Origin: JAISFI01 sp031553775 | GTDB taxonomy: Bacteria > Bacteroidota > Bacteroidia > Bacteroidales > Azobacteroidaceae | Direction: 5' to 3' | NCBI GenBank assembly: GCA_031553775.1 | Contig: JAVBLA010000012.1 | Coordinates: 1 to 64,000, forward strand | Length of the DNA stretch: 64,000 bases | Part shown: piece by piece, positions 1 to 8,587 of the stretch | How the letters are laid out: every line of letters starts with the position of its first letter | How positions within the stretch are numbered: position 1 is the stretch's first letter | Notes under the pieces: generated by a model | The model's input: the letters and a program-made list of their open reading frames with translations, nothing else | The model's database searches: none | What the model was told of the DNA's origin: nothing | Program-made: the position numbers and the translations under genes

Positions 1-189
1 GTAAAGAGGAAAAAATTACAAGATTTAGTGTTTCCTGATGGTGTTTTTTATAATAAGAAAAATGATGCTTATCGAACTCCTAAGGTCAATACTTTCTTTA
101 ATGCAATCAAAGTAGAATCAACCAATTACAAGAAAGAAAAAAGAGACAAATCAGATAAAATTCCAATTTGTCCCTTTAAGTGCGGCTGA
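1..189 (+). CDS. Probable large serine recombinase, C-terminal fragment (5' end outside window)
   Basis: An open frame enters from the left edge and stops with TGA at 187-189, giving 62 residues. It contains LVFPDGVFYNKKNDAYRT followed by PKVNTFF and a Lys-rich tail. From memory this pattern (a hydrophobic FP-G-x-Y block, then RT-x-x-VN) is typical of the C-terminal end of Bacteroidota large serine recombinases and resolvases; the catalytic domain lies outside the window, so the assignment is an inference. The last codons read into the 3' end of the convergent tRNA-Leu gene, so the final residues CPFKCG are partly specified by tRNA sequence. That is what one expects where an integrated element abuts a tRNA attachment site. 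Could instead be another mobile-element protein. Confidence 0.5.
   Translation, partial: VKRKKLQDLVFPDGVFYNKKNDAYRTPKVNTFFNAIKVESTNYKKEKRDKSDKIPICPFKCG
133..174 (-). terminator. Rho-independent terminator of tRNA-Leu
   Basis: On the minus strand, just after the tRNA 3' end, a 10-bp stem (arms at 165-174 and 143-152, two G-U pairs) is followed by a run of T (TCTTTTTTC). It overlaps the end of the recombinase reading frame on the other strand. Confidence 0.65.
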
Positions 190-262
190 AGGGACTCGAA
201 CCCCCACGCCTCTCAGCACCAGATCCTAAGTCTGGCGTGGCTACCAATTACACCACAGCCGC
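181..262 (-). tRNA. tRNA-Leu (anticodon TAG)
   Basis: On the minus strand the acceptor arms GCGGCTG and CAGCCGC pair perfectly. The anticodon stem CCAGA/TCTGG encloses the loop CTTAGGA, giving anticodon TAG, which reads CTA leucine codons. A long variable arm (TGCTGAGAGGCGT) and a GGTTCGAGTCC T-arm complete a class II tRNA. The discriminator base is A at position 181 and no CCA is encoded. The 3' end is overlapped by the end of the recombinase frame on the plus strand, which makes this a candidate integration site. Confidence 0.93.
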
Positions 263-315
263 TAAGCGGATGCAAAGGTAGTCCAATTTTTATATTTCTC
301 AAAATTTAAGAGTGA

Positions 316-927
316 TTATTTAAAAACCTTCAGGCGTTTGCTGATGGGTTCATGCTCTTTTTCTCCGGGTTGTTGAGTAGGTACACCAAATGGCATTTGA
401 GCTGTTAGTTTCCAATTAGGATCAAGATTCCATGTCTTTTGAACTTCCTCATCGATCAGGGGATGATAATGCTGTAAAGAGGCACCAAAACCGGCATCTT
501 CGAGCAAAGTCCAGACAGTTAGCTGATGCATGGCTGTTGTATGCTGCGACCAGACCGGAAAAACAGCTTCATATAAAGGGAACGATTGTTGTAATCCGTG
601 TACAACGGATTGATCTTCGAAAAAAAGAACAGTCCCATAACCTGCAGCAAAAGAAGTTTTGATTTTTTCTTCTGTGGCCGGGAAATTTTTCTCAGGCGTT
701 ACTTTACGCAAAGCTTCTTTTACGATATTCCACAATTTGGAATGATTTTCACCCAGTAACAATACCATTCTGGTAGACTGGGAATTAAATGCAGAAGGCA
801 CATATGTCAATGCAAATTGAACGATTTCTTCAATCTCCTGGTCTGAAATCAACGATTGATTACTGATGTTATAATAGGTTCTCCGGTTTTTCAAAGCTTC
901 TCTAAAATCTCTTTTCATGATTCGCAT
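316..927 (-). CDS. Nitroreductase family protein (Frm2-like)
   Basis: A 203-residue FMN-dependent oxidoreductase of the nitroreductase fold, probably cytosolic and NAD(P)H-using. Visible family features are the N-terminal block with RRTYYNISNQ, the PSAFNSQSTRMVLL segment that contacts FMN, the central aromatic stretch PVWSQHTTAMHQL, the EDAGFGASLQHY helix, and the C-terminal PFGVPTQQPGEKEHEP. The order and length match the short COG3560 (Frm2/HBN1-like) branch rather than NfsB. The ATG at 918 (MKRDFREA) is an equally likely start, three codons in. It stands alone between tRNA-Leu and the terminator of the Lrp gene. The substrate cannot be told from sequence; reduction of nitroaromatics or quinones is the family norm. 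Confidence 0.85.
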   Translation of the reverse strand: MRIMKRDFREALKNRRTYYNISNQSLISDQEIEEIVQFALTYVPSAFNSQSTRMVLLLGENHSKLWNIVKEALRKVTPEKNFPATEEKIKTSFAAGYGTVLFFEDQSVVHGLQQSFPLYEAVFPVWSQHTTAMHQLTVWTLLEDAGFGASLQHYHPLIDEEVQKTWNLDPNWKLTAQMPFGVPTQQPGEKEHEPISKRLKVFK

Positions 928-1002
928 TATTTATATTAGAAATGTTAATTATGTATTTATAAAACAACCGGAAGCCGAAAAGGTTTGGATAGAATTATTT
1001 TT

Positions 1003-1040
1003 CATAAAAAAAAGCCATCCCTTATGTAGAGATGGCTTTT
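1003..1040 (-). terminator. Terminator of the Lrp-family gene
   Basis: Perfect 10-bp stem AAAAGCCATC (1010-1019) and GATGGCTTTT (1031-1040) with an 11-base loop, followed on the minus strand by eight T. It lies 26 bases past the Lrp stop. T/A runs on both sides mean it may also act in the other direction. Confidence 0.85.
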
Positions 1041-1065
1041 CTATGTATAATATTCTTACCGAATG

Positions 1066-1530
1066 TCAAACAGACATGGAAACCGGAATTTCCCGTTTAA
1101 AACTCTGCCGTAAAGAGATCAGGGTCTCCGTAGAAATGACTCCTGGGATTTCCTGTATCCGGCTATTAAGTAGTTCCATCAAATGTTCATTGTCACGGGC
1201 AAATAACTTGATCAGCATCGTGTAAGGACCTGTGGTAAAATGACACTCGACAATTTCCGGGATTTTTTCAATTTCCGGGACAACATCTTTATACATGGAA
1301 CCCCTTTCCAGTTTAACACCAATATAGGTGCAAGTGTTATACCCAAGCACCTTGGGGTTGATATGATAACCGGAACCGACAATTATTTTCAATTCGATCA
1401 TTTTTTGCACCCGTTGGTGAATAGCTGCGCGTGAAACGCCACAGACTTCAGCCACATCCTTGAACGGGATACGGGCATTCTGAGAAATAATCTCCAGTAT
1501 TTTCCGGTCTAATTTATCAATTTTTTCCAT
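1066..1530 (-). CDS. Lrp/AsnC family transcriptional regulator
   Basis: A 154-residue DNA-binding regulator of standard Lrp length. Residues 1-60 form the AsnC-type helix-turn-helix (LDRKILEIISQNARI, then DVAEVCGVSRAAIHQRVQKM). Residues 65-150 form the RAM ligand-binding domain (TCTYIGVKLERG, ECHFTTGPYTMLIKLFARD). Such proteins sense amino acids or related small molecules and bind DNA as octamers. It is monocistronic, with its own terminator downstream, and sits between the nitroreductase and FKBP genes with no amino-acid pathway gene adjacent, so the regulon cannot be guessed from context. Confidence 0.92.
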   Translation of the reverse strand: MEKIDKLDRKILEIISQNARIPFKDVAEVCGVSRAAIHQRVQKMIELKIIVGSGYHINPKVLGYNTCTYIGVKLERGSMYKDVVPEIEKIPEIVECHFTTGPYTMLIKLFARDNEHLMELLNSRIQEIPGVISTETLISLRQSFKREIPVSMSV

Positions 1531-1559
1531 GAAGAAATAATGTATACGTTTTCGGTAAT

Positions 1560-2300
1560 TTACTTTTGCGGAATAGCAGGAGCTTCAGGAGCAGCGGGAG
1601 GAACGATTTCGAGTAATTCTACTTCGAAAATCAAAGCCATATTTCCTTTGATTTTACCACCGGCACCTCTATCGCCATAACCTAAATCGGAAGGAATGAA
1701 GAACATATATTTTGAACCGACAGGCATTAACTGAATACCTTCTCCCCAACCTTTAATTACCTGATTCAACGGGAAAGTAGCGGGTTCGCCTCTTTTATAA
1801 GAGCTATCGAATTCTGTACCATCGGCCAAAGTTCCTTTATAATTTACTTTTACTACGCTAATAGAATCAGGTTTCGGACCTGTTCCTTCTGTAATCACTT
1901 TATACTGCAGACCGCTAGGAGTAACTTTTATACCATCTTTCTTGGCATTGTCTTCCATAAATTTTTCAGAAGCAGCTTTGTTTGTAGCAGCTTCTTTTTC
2001 CTGTGCTTTCGGGAAATAAGTCTGCAAATAAGCCTGAGCCTGCTCTACCGTCATTTTCAGTGCACCTGAATCCTGTTTTACTGCCAATTCATATGCAGCA
2101 AGTAAAGCTTCTTTGCTGTAACCTCCCGGGATTCCTTCTAAACCTTCAATGATACGACTGCCTTCCAATACTCCGATTGCATAGCTGGCACTGTCAACAT
2201 CACTTTTCATTTTTCCGCCCATTTTGGCATCGCAAGAAGAATTAAAAATTCCCAAAGCCATTACAGCTACAAATAAAACACTTAACTTTTTCATTTTCAT
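1560..2300 (-). CDS. FKBP-type peptidyl-prolyl isomerase, predicted lipoprotein
   Basis: A 246-residue cis-trans prolyl isomerase, probably anchored in the envelope. Residues 1-23 are a lipoprotein signal ending in a lipobox-like IFNSSC. An FKBP_N dimerisation/linker region follows (SDVDSASYAIGVLEG through about 125), then the FKBP_C catalytic domain (about 130-235) with VKVNYKGTLADGTEFDSS and FFIPSDLGYGDRGAG, the usual drug/proline-pocket residues. A Pro/Ala-rich tail (PPAAPEAPAIPQK) ends the protein. It lies 12 bases downstream of a second FKBP gene in the same direction, clearly a tandem duplication in one operon. This copy is the exported one. Confidence 0.93.
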   Translation of the reverse strand: MKMKKLSVLFVAVMALGIFNSSCDAKMGGKMKSDVDSASYAIGVLEGSRIIEGLEGIPGGYSKEALLAAYELAVKQDSGALKMTVEQAQAYLQTYFPKAQEKEAATNKAASEKFMEDNAKKDGIKVTPSGLQYKVITEGTGPKPDSISVVKVNYKGTLADGTEFDSSYKRGEPATFPLNQVIKGWGEGIQLMPVGSKYMFFIPSDLGYGDRGAGGKIKGNMALIFEVELLEIVPPAAPEAPAIPQK

Positions 2301-2312
2301 TTAATATTAAAA

Positions 2313-2897
2313 TTATACTATATCTAATAATTCCACATCAAAAACGAGCACACTGTTGGGCTCTATCATTTCTCCGGCTCCGCTGGGACCATAGCCCAAA
2401 TCTGAAGGAATGAAAAAACGGTATTTGGATCCTACAGACATCAACTGCAATCCTTCGGTCCATCCTTTAATCACCTGATTAAGAGGAAATGTTGCCGGCT
2501 GACCTCTTTTGATGGAACTATCAAACACTCTTCCATCGATCAGGCGGCCTTCGTAATGGCATTTTACATTATCTGAAGCTTTGGGTTTAGATCCCGTTCC
2601 TTCGCTTACAACCTCATATTGCAAACCACTGGGTAAAACCACTATTCCTGGCTTTTCCTTGTTGACCTGCAAAAATTCCTCACCAGCATCCCGGTTCAGA
2701 TTCATCTTATCTTCGTGCAACTCGGTAAAGTAATCATTGATAACCTGCTTTGCTTCTTCATAGGGCATTTCTGGCTGAGATCCTTTCAATACAGACTCAA
2801 TTGCTTTAGAAAAATCATTAATATTCAATGATTTAACTCCGGAAGCGAGAAAATTGTTTCCTATACTTAACCCCAATGCATAACTAATTTTATCCAT
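2313..2897 (-). CDS. FKBP-type peptidyl-prolyl isomerase without signal peptide
   Basis: Read from the ATG at 2897 (MDKISYALGLSIGNN) this is 194 residues. The frame stays open 16 codons further upstream, but a TAnnTTTG -7 box at 2932-2939 puts the transcript start after the upstream candidate, so the inner ATG is the right one. Residues 1-85 are an FKBP_N-like helical region and residues 90-192 the FKBP_C domain (VKCHYEGRLIDGRVFDSS, FFIPSDLGYGPSGAG). No signal peptide or lipobox is seen, so it is probably cytoplasmic, unlike its downstream paralogue. Both share the block PATFPLNQVIKGW, showing recent common origin. Confidence 0.9.
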   Translation of the reverse strand: MDKISYALGLSIGNNFLASGVKSLNINDFSKAIESVLKGSQPEMPYEEAKQVINDYFTELHEDKMNLNRDAGEEFLQVNKEKPGIVVLPSGLQYEVVSEGTGSKPKASDNVKCHYEGRLIDGRVFDSSIKRGQPATFPLNQVIKGWTEGLQLMSVGSKYRFFIPSDLGYGPSGAGEMIEPNSVLVFDVELLDIV

Positions 2898-2931
2898 TTT
2901 CTTTTTTTTAAAATAACGCCGCAAATTTAGT

Positions 2932-2939
2932 GCTTTTAC
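2932..2939 (-). promoter_or_regulatory. -7 box of the tandem FKBP operon
   Basis: On the minus strand TAAATTTG matches the Bacteroidota -7 consensus TAnnTTTG exactly, 35 bases before the ATG at 2897. No good TTTG -33 element at 19-21 bases. It decides the start of the upstream FKBP gene. Confidence 0.55.
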
Positions 2940-2999
2940 TGACATAAAAATGCAAAAACGCCTTTTTTTTCAATATTTTAGCAATAAAAAGTATGCTCA

Positions 3000-3031
3000 T
3001 TTGATTATTTCAGCTCTTTTGTGTATTTTCG
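3000..3031 (+). promoter_or_regulatory. Promoter of the TGS/nucleoside kinase gene
   Basis: TTTG (3000-3003), a 20-base spacer, then TATTTTCG (3024-3031), 7 of 8 matches to TAnnTTTG. This is the standard sigma-ABfr architecture. The GTG at 3021 lies next to the -7 box and so cannot be the start codon; the ATG at 3072 is. Confidence 0.65.
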
Positions 3032-3071
3032 GCCGAAAATTAATCAATCTATTCATCAGCTCATAAAACAT

Positions 3072-4736
3072 ATGGAAGAAAAAATACAGGTCTATTGCAA
3101 AAACACAAAAACTTATCAGAACTTCAAACCAGGCGTTACATTACTGGATATATATAATGCTATGGAAGTCAACCTGCCTTATCTGCTGACTTCCGCACGG
3201 GTTAATAATAAAACAGAAAGTCTGAACTTTCGTTGTTACATGCCGAAAGATGTGGAATTTTTCGATATGCGTGATCCCTCGGCGATGAGGACTTATGTAC
3301 GGTCTTTGTGTTTCATACTTTCCAAAGCTGTACATGATTTATTCAGGGCCAAGATTTACATTGAGCATCCTATTTCAAAAGGCTACTTCTGCGAGTTGGA
3401 AATCAACAGGCCTATCACTCCGGACGATGTAGATGCCATTAAAAAACGAATGCAGGAAATTATCAAAGAGAATATTCTGTTCCAGATCAGGCACGGTCAA
3501 ACGGAAGAGATTGTCAAGCTTTTCAGGGAAAGAAAAATGGACGACAAAGCCCTGTTACTGGAAACATCCGGAAATCTGTATTCTTCTTACCAGATACTCG
3601 ATGACCATATCGATTATTATTATGGAGCGCTACTTCCATCTACAGGATATGTCTATCTTTTTGACCTTGAATTGTTTTACGACGGACTTTTGTTGCGGGT
3701 ACCTTCCATGAACGATCCGGTAAAATTACAACCGGTTATCAAACAGGAAAAAATGATGGCTGTATACCAGGAACACCTGAAACTATTAAAGGTACTAGGG
3801 TTGATGAATGTGGGAGATTTGAATGAAGCACACAACGAAGATGATATTCCCACCATTATCAAGGTAGCAGAAGCTTTACAGGAAAAAATCATCGCCAGAA
3901 TGGCGGAAGTCATTGCCGAAAAACAGAAAAACGGATTGAAAATAGTCCTTATCTCAGGACCTTCTTCTTCCGGAAAAACTACTTTCTGTAAACGGTTGCA
4001 GATACAGATGATCACCAATCTCATCAGCCCTGTAAGTATTTCTTTAGACGATTACTATGTAAACCGGACAGAAACGCCTCTTACGGAAACCGGAGATTAT
4101 GATTTCGAATCCCTTTATGCAATCGATCTGCCTAAATTCAACGAAGATCTGAAAAAAATCATGCTGGGAGAAGAAGTCCCCTTGCCTACTTACGATTTTA
4201 CCCAAGGAAAACGGGTTTACAAGGGCAATACCATTTCAATGAAAGAAAATTCCGTACTGGTAATGGAAGGTATTCATGCCTTGAATCCGGAGTTGCTACA
4301 GGAAATACCGGCCGAACAAACCTTCAAAATATATGTTTCCGCACTGACTACTATTTCTTTAGATGATCACAACTGGATCCCCACTACGGATAACCGGTTG
4401 ATTCGCCGTATTGTAAGAGATTACCAGTTCCGTAAATACTCGGCAAAAGAAACTATTTCGCGCTGGCCCAGCGTACGTTCCGGGGAAGACAAATGGATTT
4501 TTCCCTATCAGGAAAATGCGGATGCAATGTTCAATTCTGCGATGTTATACGAATTAGCAGCCTTAAGGAGGCAGGCTGAAATCATTCTGTCTGATGTGGA
4601 ACCACGGGATCCGGAATATGCCGAAGCATACCGTTTGATGAAATTTCTAAAATATTTCAGATATATTGATGTGGAAGAATTACCAGATACCTCTCTGCTA
4701 AGGGAATTTATAGGAGGAAGTAGTTTCAGGTATTAA
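3072..4736 (+). CDS. Nucleoside (uridine-type) kinase with N-terminal TGS and ThrRS-like domain
   Basis: A 554-residue protein starting MEEKIQVYCKN. Residues 1-60 resemble a TGS domain and about 60-200 a threonyl-tRNA synthetase second-additional-domain-like region (IYIEHPISKGYFCELE). The C-terminal half is a phosphoribulokinase/uridine kinase P-loop domain with Walker A GPSSSGKT at 296-303 and a following SLDDYYVNR motif that binds the nucleoside. The family is common in Bacteroidota and Firmicutes and is annotated as nucleoside kinase; the physiological acceptor is not settled. It has its own promoter and converges on rel, with only 7 bases between the stops. Confidence 0.85.
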   Translation: MEEKIQVYCKNTKTYQNFKPGVTLLDIYNAMEVNLPYLLTSARVNNKTESLNFRCYMPKDVEFFDMRDPSAMRTYVRSLCFILSKAVHDLFRAKIYIEHPISKGYFCELEINRPITPDDVDAIKKRMQEIIKENILFQIRHGQTEEIVKLFRERKMDDKALLLETSGNLYSSYQILDDHIDYYYGALLPSTGYVYLFDLELFYDGLLLRVPSMNDPVKLQPVIKQEKMMAVYQEHLKLLKVLGLMNVGDLNEAHNEDDIPTIIKVAEALQEKIIARMAEVIAEKQKNGLKIVLISGPSSSGKTTFCKRLQIQMITNLISPVSISLDDYYVNRTETPLTETGDYDFESLYAIDLPKFNEDLKKIMLGEEVPLPTYDFTQGKRVYKGNTISMKENSVLVMEGIHALNPELLQEIPAEQTFKIYVSALTTISLDDHNWIPTTDNRLIRRIVRDYQFRKYSAKETISRWPSVRSGEDKWIFPYQENADAMFNSAMLYELAALRRQAEIILSDVEPRDPEYAEAYRLMKFLKYFRYIDVEELPDTSLLREFIGGSSFRY

Positions 4737-4743
4737 AAGAACT

Positions 4744-6990
4744 TTATTCTGTTCTTCTCACATCTTTTACCCCTTTGATTTTCAGGATTTTATTGCACAA
4801 TTGCAGGACATCTTCCACATCGTGCACATAGATCTCCATGTGCCCTTCAAAGAAACCGTCTTTAGATTCGATGAATATTTTTCTGATATTTACCTGGAAC
4901 TCTGTGATAATCTGGGTAATCTGGTTCAAAATTCCCATAGAATCCAGGCCTCTGACTTCAATCGTTGCCGGGAAAGACAAGGTCCGGCTGCTTGCCCATT
5001 CACAGGAAAGGATCCTTTCTCCAAAACTGCTTTGCAACTTCAATGCAATCGGACAGGAGCGTTTATGGACAATAATCCTTTTGTCGTCATTGATAAATCC
5101 CATTACATCGTCTCCGGGGATAGGACGGCAACATTCTGCTACAGTGTAGTTCTTATGTGTTTCCTTTTCTCGAAGAACATATGTTTTCTTCTTATCGATT
5201 TCATCAGGGATATCCGGAATTTCTGCCAGTTCCTTTCTATCTTCCGGTTTGGTTACTGCCTTGTAAGCCTGTTTCATATAGCGGAAAAGCACATTGTCTG
5301 ATTTTTCCTTCAGAAGCTTTTTGGCATTATCCGGCAATACAATCTGACTGGTAGCAACTGCATGAAACAAGTCATCTTTACGGTCTAATCCAAAAGCAGC
5401 TGTTAGTTTATCCAATGTACTCGAATCCGAAGGCAAACCCGATCTCTCAAGGAGGGCAGAAACCATTCCCTCTCCTCTTTTAACATCTTCCTTCCTCCTT
5501 TTCCGGAGAGATATTTCAATTTTTGTCCGCGCCTTAGCAGTCGTAACAAAACTCAACCATTCGGAATGAGGCGATTGGGAACGGGAAGTCAGCACTTCCA
5601 CCTGGTCCCCGCTATTTAGTTTATGACTTAACGGTACCAGTTTATGATTGACCTTTGCCCCGATGCACTGATTCCCGATATTCGTATGCAATTCATAAGC
5701 AAAATCAAGGGCAGTAGCTCCCTGTGGGAGGGTTTTGATCTCTCCTTTCGGAGTAAATACAAATATTTCGGAAGCAAAAAGATTCAACTTTACCGTATCC
5801 AGAAAATCGAGAGCATTCGGACTCGGATTTTCCAGTATCTCCTGAATGGTTTCCAACCATTTGTCGAGTTCGGTATCTTCTTCCACATTGTGTTCTTTGT
5901 ATTTCCAATGTGCGGCAAATCCTTTTTCTGCAATTTCGTCCATCCGGGAACTACGTATCTGGACTTCCACCCAGCGACCATCTGGTCCCATTACAGTGAC
6001 ATGCAGGGCCTGGTATCCATTGGCTTTTGGGCGACTTACCCAATCCCGGATCCGGTCGGGCCGTAAACGATACAAATCGGTAATAACCGAATAAATATCC
6101 CAGCAGCGCTTCTTTTCATCGATACCCGGTTGTGATTCAAAGATAATCCGGACCGCAAAAATATCATAGATCTCTTCAAAACTGACCCCTTTAACCTGCA
6201 TTTTACTCCAGATAGAATATACAGATTTGACCCGTTCCTTCATCTCGTATTTGATGTTCATTTCATCCATTTTTTCCTTCAAAGGAACGGCAAAATGTTC
6301 ATACACATGACTTCGGGCCGAAGCGGTTGCATCTAATTTATCACTGATATACTTATAGTCTTCCGGATGTTCATATTTGAAACTAAGGTCTTCTAATTCC
6401 GTTTTAATGGAAAATAAGCCCAGGCGATGCGCCATCGGAGCGTACAGATAGAGGGTTTCCCCTGCAATTTTGTATTGTTTGGCAGGAAGGAGAGAATCTA
6501 AAGTCCGCATATTATGCAAGCGGTCTGCTATTTTAATCAGGATCACCCGGATATCGTCAGACATTGTAAGCAAAAGCTTTCTGAAATTTTCTGCCTGAGC
6601 CGAAGCCTTATCGCCAAAGATGCCTCCGGCAATTTTAGTCAGTCCGTCTACAATCTGCGCAATTTTATCCCCGAAAACATTCCGGATATCTTCTACCGTA
6701 TAGTCGGTATCTTCTACTACATCGTGGAGCAATGCGGAACAAATGGAAGTCGAGCCCAGGCCCATTTCTCTACAAACAATCCGCGCCACCGCCAACGGGT
6801 GCAGGATATATGGTTCTCCGGAAGCCCTTTCCACCCCTTTATGGGCATGGTTGGCAAAATTAAACGCCTTCGTGATAATTTCTACCTTCCGACGATGGTT
6901 CGATGCCAGATAATCGGCTAAAAGAGCATTGAATTCATCTTCGATGAGTTGCTCTTCCGTTCTTTTTTGTACAATTGCTTCACTACTCAT
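4744..6990 (-). CDS. rel: Bifunctional (p)ppGpp synthetase/hydrolase (RelA/SpoT)
   Basis: A 748-residue stringent-response enzyme that makes and degrades (p)ppGpp. Domain order is complete: an HD hydrolase domain at 45-200 with H64 and the HDVVED motif at 89-94 intact, so hydrolysis is expected; a synthetase domain at about 240-360 (EIYDIFAVRIIF, RPKANGYQALH); a TGS domain at about 405-465 (FVFTPKGEIKTLPQGATALDF); a zinc-finger/helical linker with AECCRPIPGDDVMGF; and a C-terminal ACT domain (about 675-748). It is the last gene of the minus-strand block parA-parB-DUF5683-mltD-rel, 14 bases after mltD. The same block is a familiar arrangement in Bacteroidales, which supports the call. Confidence 0.96.
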   Translation of the reverse strand: MSSEAIVQKRTEEQLIEDEFNALLADYLASNHRRKVEIITKAFNFANHAHKGVERASGEPYILHPLAVARIVCREMGLGSTSICSALLHDVVEDTDYTVEDIRNVFGDKIAQIVDGLTKIAGGIFGDKASAQAENFRKLLLTMSDDIRVILIKIADRLHNMRTLDSLLPAKQYKIAGETLYLYAPMAHRLGLFSIKTELEDLSFKYEHPEDYKYISDKLDATASARSHVYEHFAVPLKEKMDEMNIKYEMKERVKSVYSIWSKMQVKGVSFEEIYDIFAVRIIFESQPGIDEKKRCWDIYSVITDLYRLRPDRIRDWVSRPKANGYQALHVTVMGPDGRWVEVQIRSSRMDEIAEKGFAAHWKYKEHNVEEDTELDKWLETIQEILENPSPNALDFLDTVKLNLFASEIFVFTPKGEIKTLPQGATALDFAYELHTNIGNQCIGAKVNHKLVPLSHKLNSGDQVEVLTSRSQSPHSEWLSFVTTAKARTKIEISLRKRRKEDVKRGEGMVSALLERSGLPSDSSTLDKLTAAFGLDRKDDLFHAVATSQIVLPDNAKKLLKEKSDNVLFRYMKQAYKAVTKPEDRKELAEIPDIPDEIDKKKTYVLREKETHKNYTVAECCRPIPGDDVMGFINDDKRIIVHKRSCPIALKLQSSFGERILSCEWASSRTLSFPATIEVRGLDSMGILNQITQIITEFQVNIRKIFIESKDGFFEGHMEIYVHDVEDVLQLCNKILKIKGVKDVRRTE

Positions 6991-7004
6991 ACAACGTTCT
7001 TCGG

Positions 7005-8558
7005 TTATCCTACAGGAATCTTAATTACCTGTCCCACTCTTATTGATGAATTTTTCAAATTATTGAATTTCATCAGATCCCTGGCATCTACTCCGGGGTA
7101 TCGTTTGGCGATCAAAGAAAGAGAATCGCCTTTTTTCACTGTATATTTGTGATATGAACCTCCGGTTATTTTGGAAGAACCCACTTCGCCTGAAGAGGTC
7201 TTTGCCTGTACCTTTTGAGTAGATGTCTGCAATGCTTCCGGTGCAGTTGCATTACTTTCCTTTTTCACAGAGGAAGATGCATTTGCCAGATACCCTCCTG
7301 AACTTACATATAAAGTCAGGCTTCTTCCGGGATACACTTTAGTTGATCTCAATCCATTCCATTTCCTGATCTGCGTTGTAGTCACACCATAGTCGTTAGC
7401 AATGGTAAGCATTGTTTCACCTTTTCCTACTTTATGAATAACTTTCTCTTGCGGAACATTGCGTGCCAAAGCAGACGATCCGGGCCCTGCATATTCCCTG
7501 TTAGGGAAATAATAATCCTGATTATAAGCATGGATCGCATCCTGCGATTCTATAAAAGCATAAGTATAAGTAGTAGGAAGTTTCAAAGCATATGGCTTAT
7601 AATTTCCGGGAATAATATCTTTTTTAAATTCCGGATTCAAAGCCCTTAATTGTTCGATATCGATTTTCAGCACCTGAGCCACCTGATCCAGATGTAAAAG
7701 CTTATTAATCATGATTGTATCTGTCGATAGGGGCATCGATGTTGCTATCGGACAGATATTGTGCTCCCTGTGGTAGTTCATGGCATAAGTAGCTGCGATA
7801 AACAGGGGAACATATGAGCGGGTTTCAGCAGGGAGATAATTGTAAACCGCCCAATAATCTTTCTTGCCACCGGCTCTTCTAATTGCCTTGTTTACATTAC
7901 CCGGCCCACAGTTATATGAAGCAATTACCAGGTTCCAGTCGCCATAAGTAGCATACATATCCTTCAGGTAACGGCAGGCAGCATAAGTTGCTTTTACAGG
8001 ATCCCTCCGTTCATCGACCAGGCTGTTAATCTCCAGGTCATAAATTTTTCCGGTAGGAAGCATAAACTGCCAGAGGCCGCTTGCTCCGGCACGCGATAAA
8101 GCCGTCGGATTCAAAGCCGATTCTACAATAGCCAGGTATTTCAACTCCAAAGGAAGCCCGTTTTCATCCAAAACCTGTTCCATCATGGGAAAATAGAAGT
8201 CAGCCAGGCCCAGCATATACTGTACAATTTTACGCCTTCTTTCCGTATATAATTTGATACAGTTTTTTACCGGTTCATTATAAGGCATCTCAATAATATG
8301 CGGCAACCGCGATAAACGTTGCACATATACTGAATCGGCCGGGTCTATATTATGGCTGAAATCCAGACAATTCTGATCTTTTTTGGCATAATAGTTCATA
8401 TGCCAGCTTATTAATAAACTATCCACATTCGCTTCAAGGCTCTCAGGGATATAAATAGAATCATTTAATACATTTTGTTCTCCAAACGACGATGTCTGGG
8501 CTTGCAATGTACAGGTAAGCAAACCACAGAATGCCGTTAATATGAATATTTTTTTCAT
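7005..8558 (-). CDS. Membrane-bound lytic murein transglycosylase D-like protein with two LysM domains
   Basis: A 517-residue periplasmic muramidase-like enzyme that cleaves the MurNAc-GlcNAc bond. Residues 1-20 are a signal peptide (MKKIFILTAFCGLLTCTLQA). A GH23/SLT domain spans about 115-270 with the catalytic-Glu block AIVESALNPTALSRAGASGL and the later IASYNCGPGNVNKAI. Two LysM peptidoglycan-binding repeats follow, about 365-412 (KVGKGETMLTIANDYGV) and 468-517 (YTVKKGDSLSLIAKRYPG), separated by a Ser/Thr-rich linker. It lies 29 bases downstream of the DUF5683 gene and 14 bases upstream of rel, so it is cotranscribed with parAB, linking segregation and wall remodelling genes in one unit. 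Confidence 0.93.
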   Translation of the reverse strand: MKKIFILTAFCGLLTCTLQAQTSSFGEQNVLNDSIYIPESLEANVDSLLISWHMNYYAKKDQNCLDFSHNIDPADSVYVQRLSRLPHIIEMPYNEPVKNCIKLYTERRRKIVQYMLGLADFYFPMMEQVLDENGLPLELKYLAIVESALNPTALSRAGASGLWQFMLPTGKIYDLEINSLVDERRDPVKATYAACRYLKDMYATYGDWNLVIASYNCGPGNVNKAIRRAGGKKDYWAVYNYLPAETRSYVPLFIAATYAMNYHREHNICPIATSMPLSTDTIMINKLLHLDQVAQVLKIDIEQLRALNPEFKKDIIPGNYKPYALKLPTTYTYAFIESQDAIHAYNQDYYFPNREYAGPGSSALARNVPQEKVIHKVGKGETMLTIANDYGVTTTQIRKWNGLRSTKVYPGRSLTLYVSSGGYLANASSSVKKESNATAPEALQTSTQKVQAKTSSGEVGSSKITGGSYHKYTVKKGDSLSLIAKRYPGVDARDLMKFNNLKNSSIRVGQVIKIPVG

Positions 8559-8587
8559 GCTCTTTTTCTAAAATAAATCAACTCTTT

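Noticed and set aside
3021..3071. Start of the nucleoside kinase at GTG 3021
   Set aside because: It lies within the promoter (-7 box 3024-3031), so it is not transcribed.
4801..5301. Several frames of 60-170 codons antisense to rel, porU, tldD and polA
   Set aside because: They mirror real genes on the other strand, lack starts with promoters, and show no family motif.
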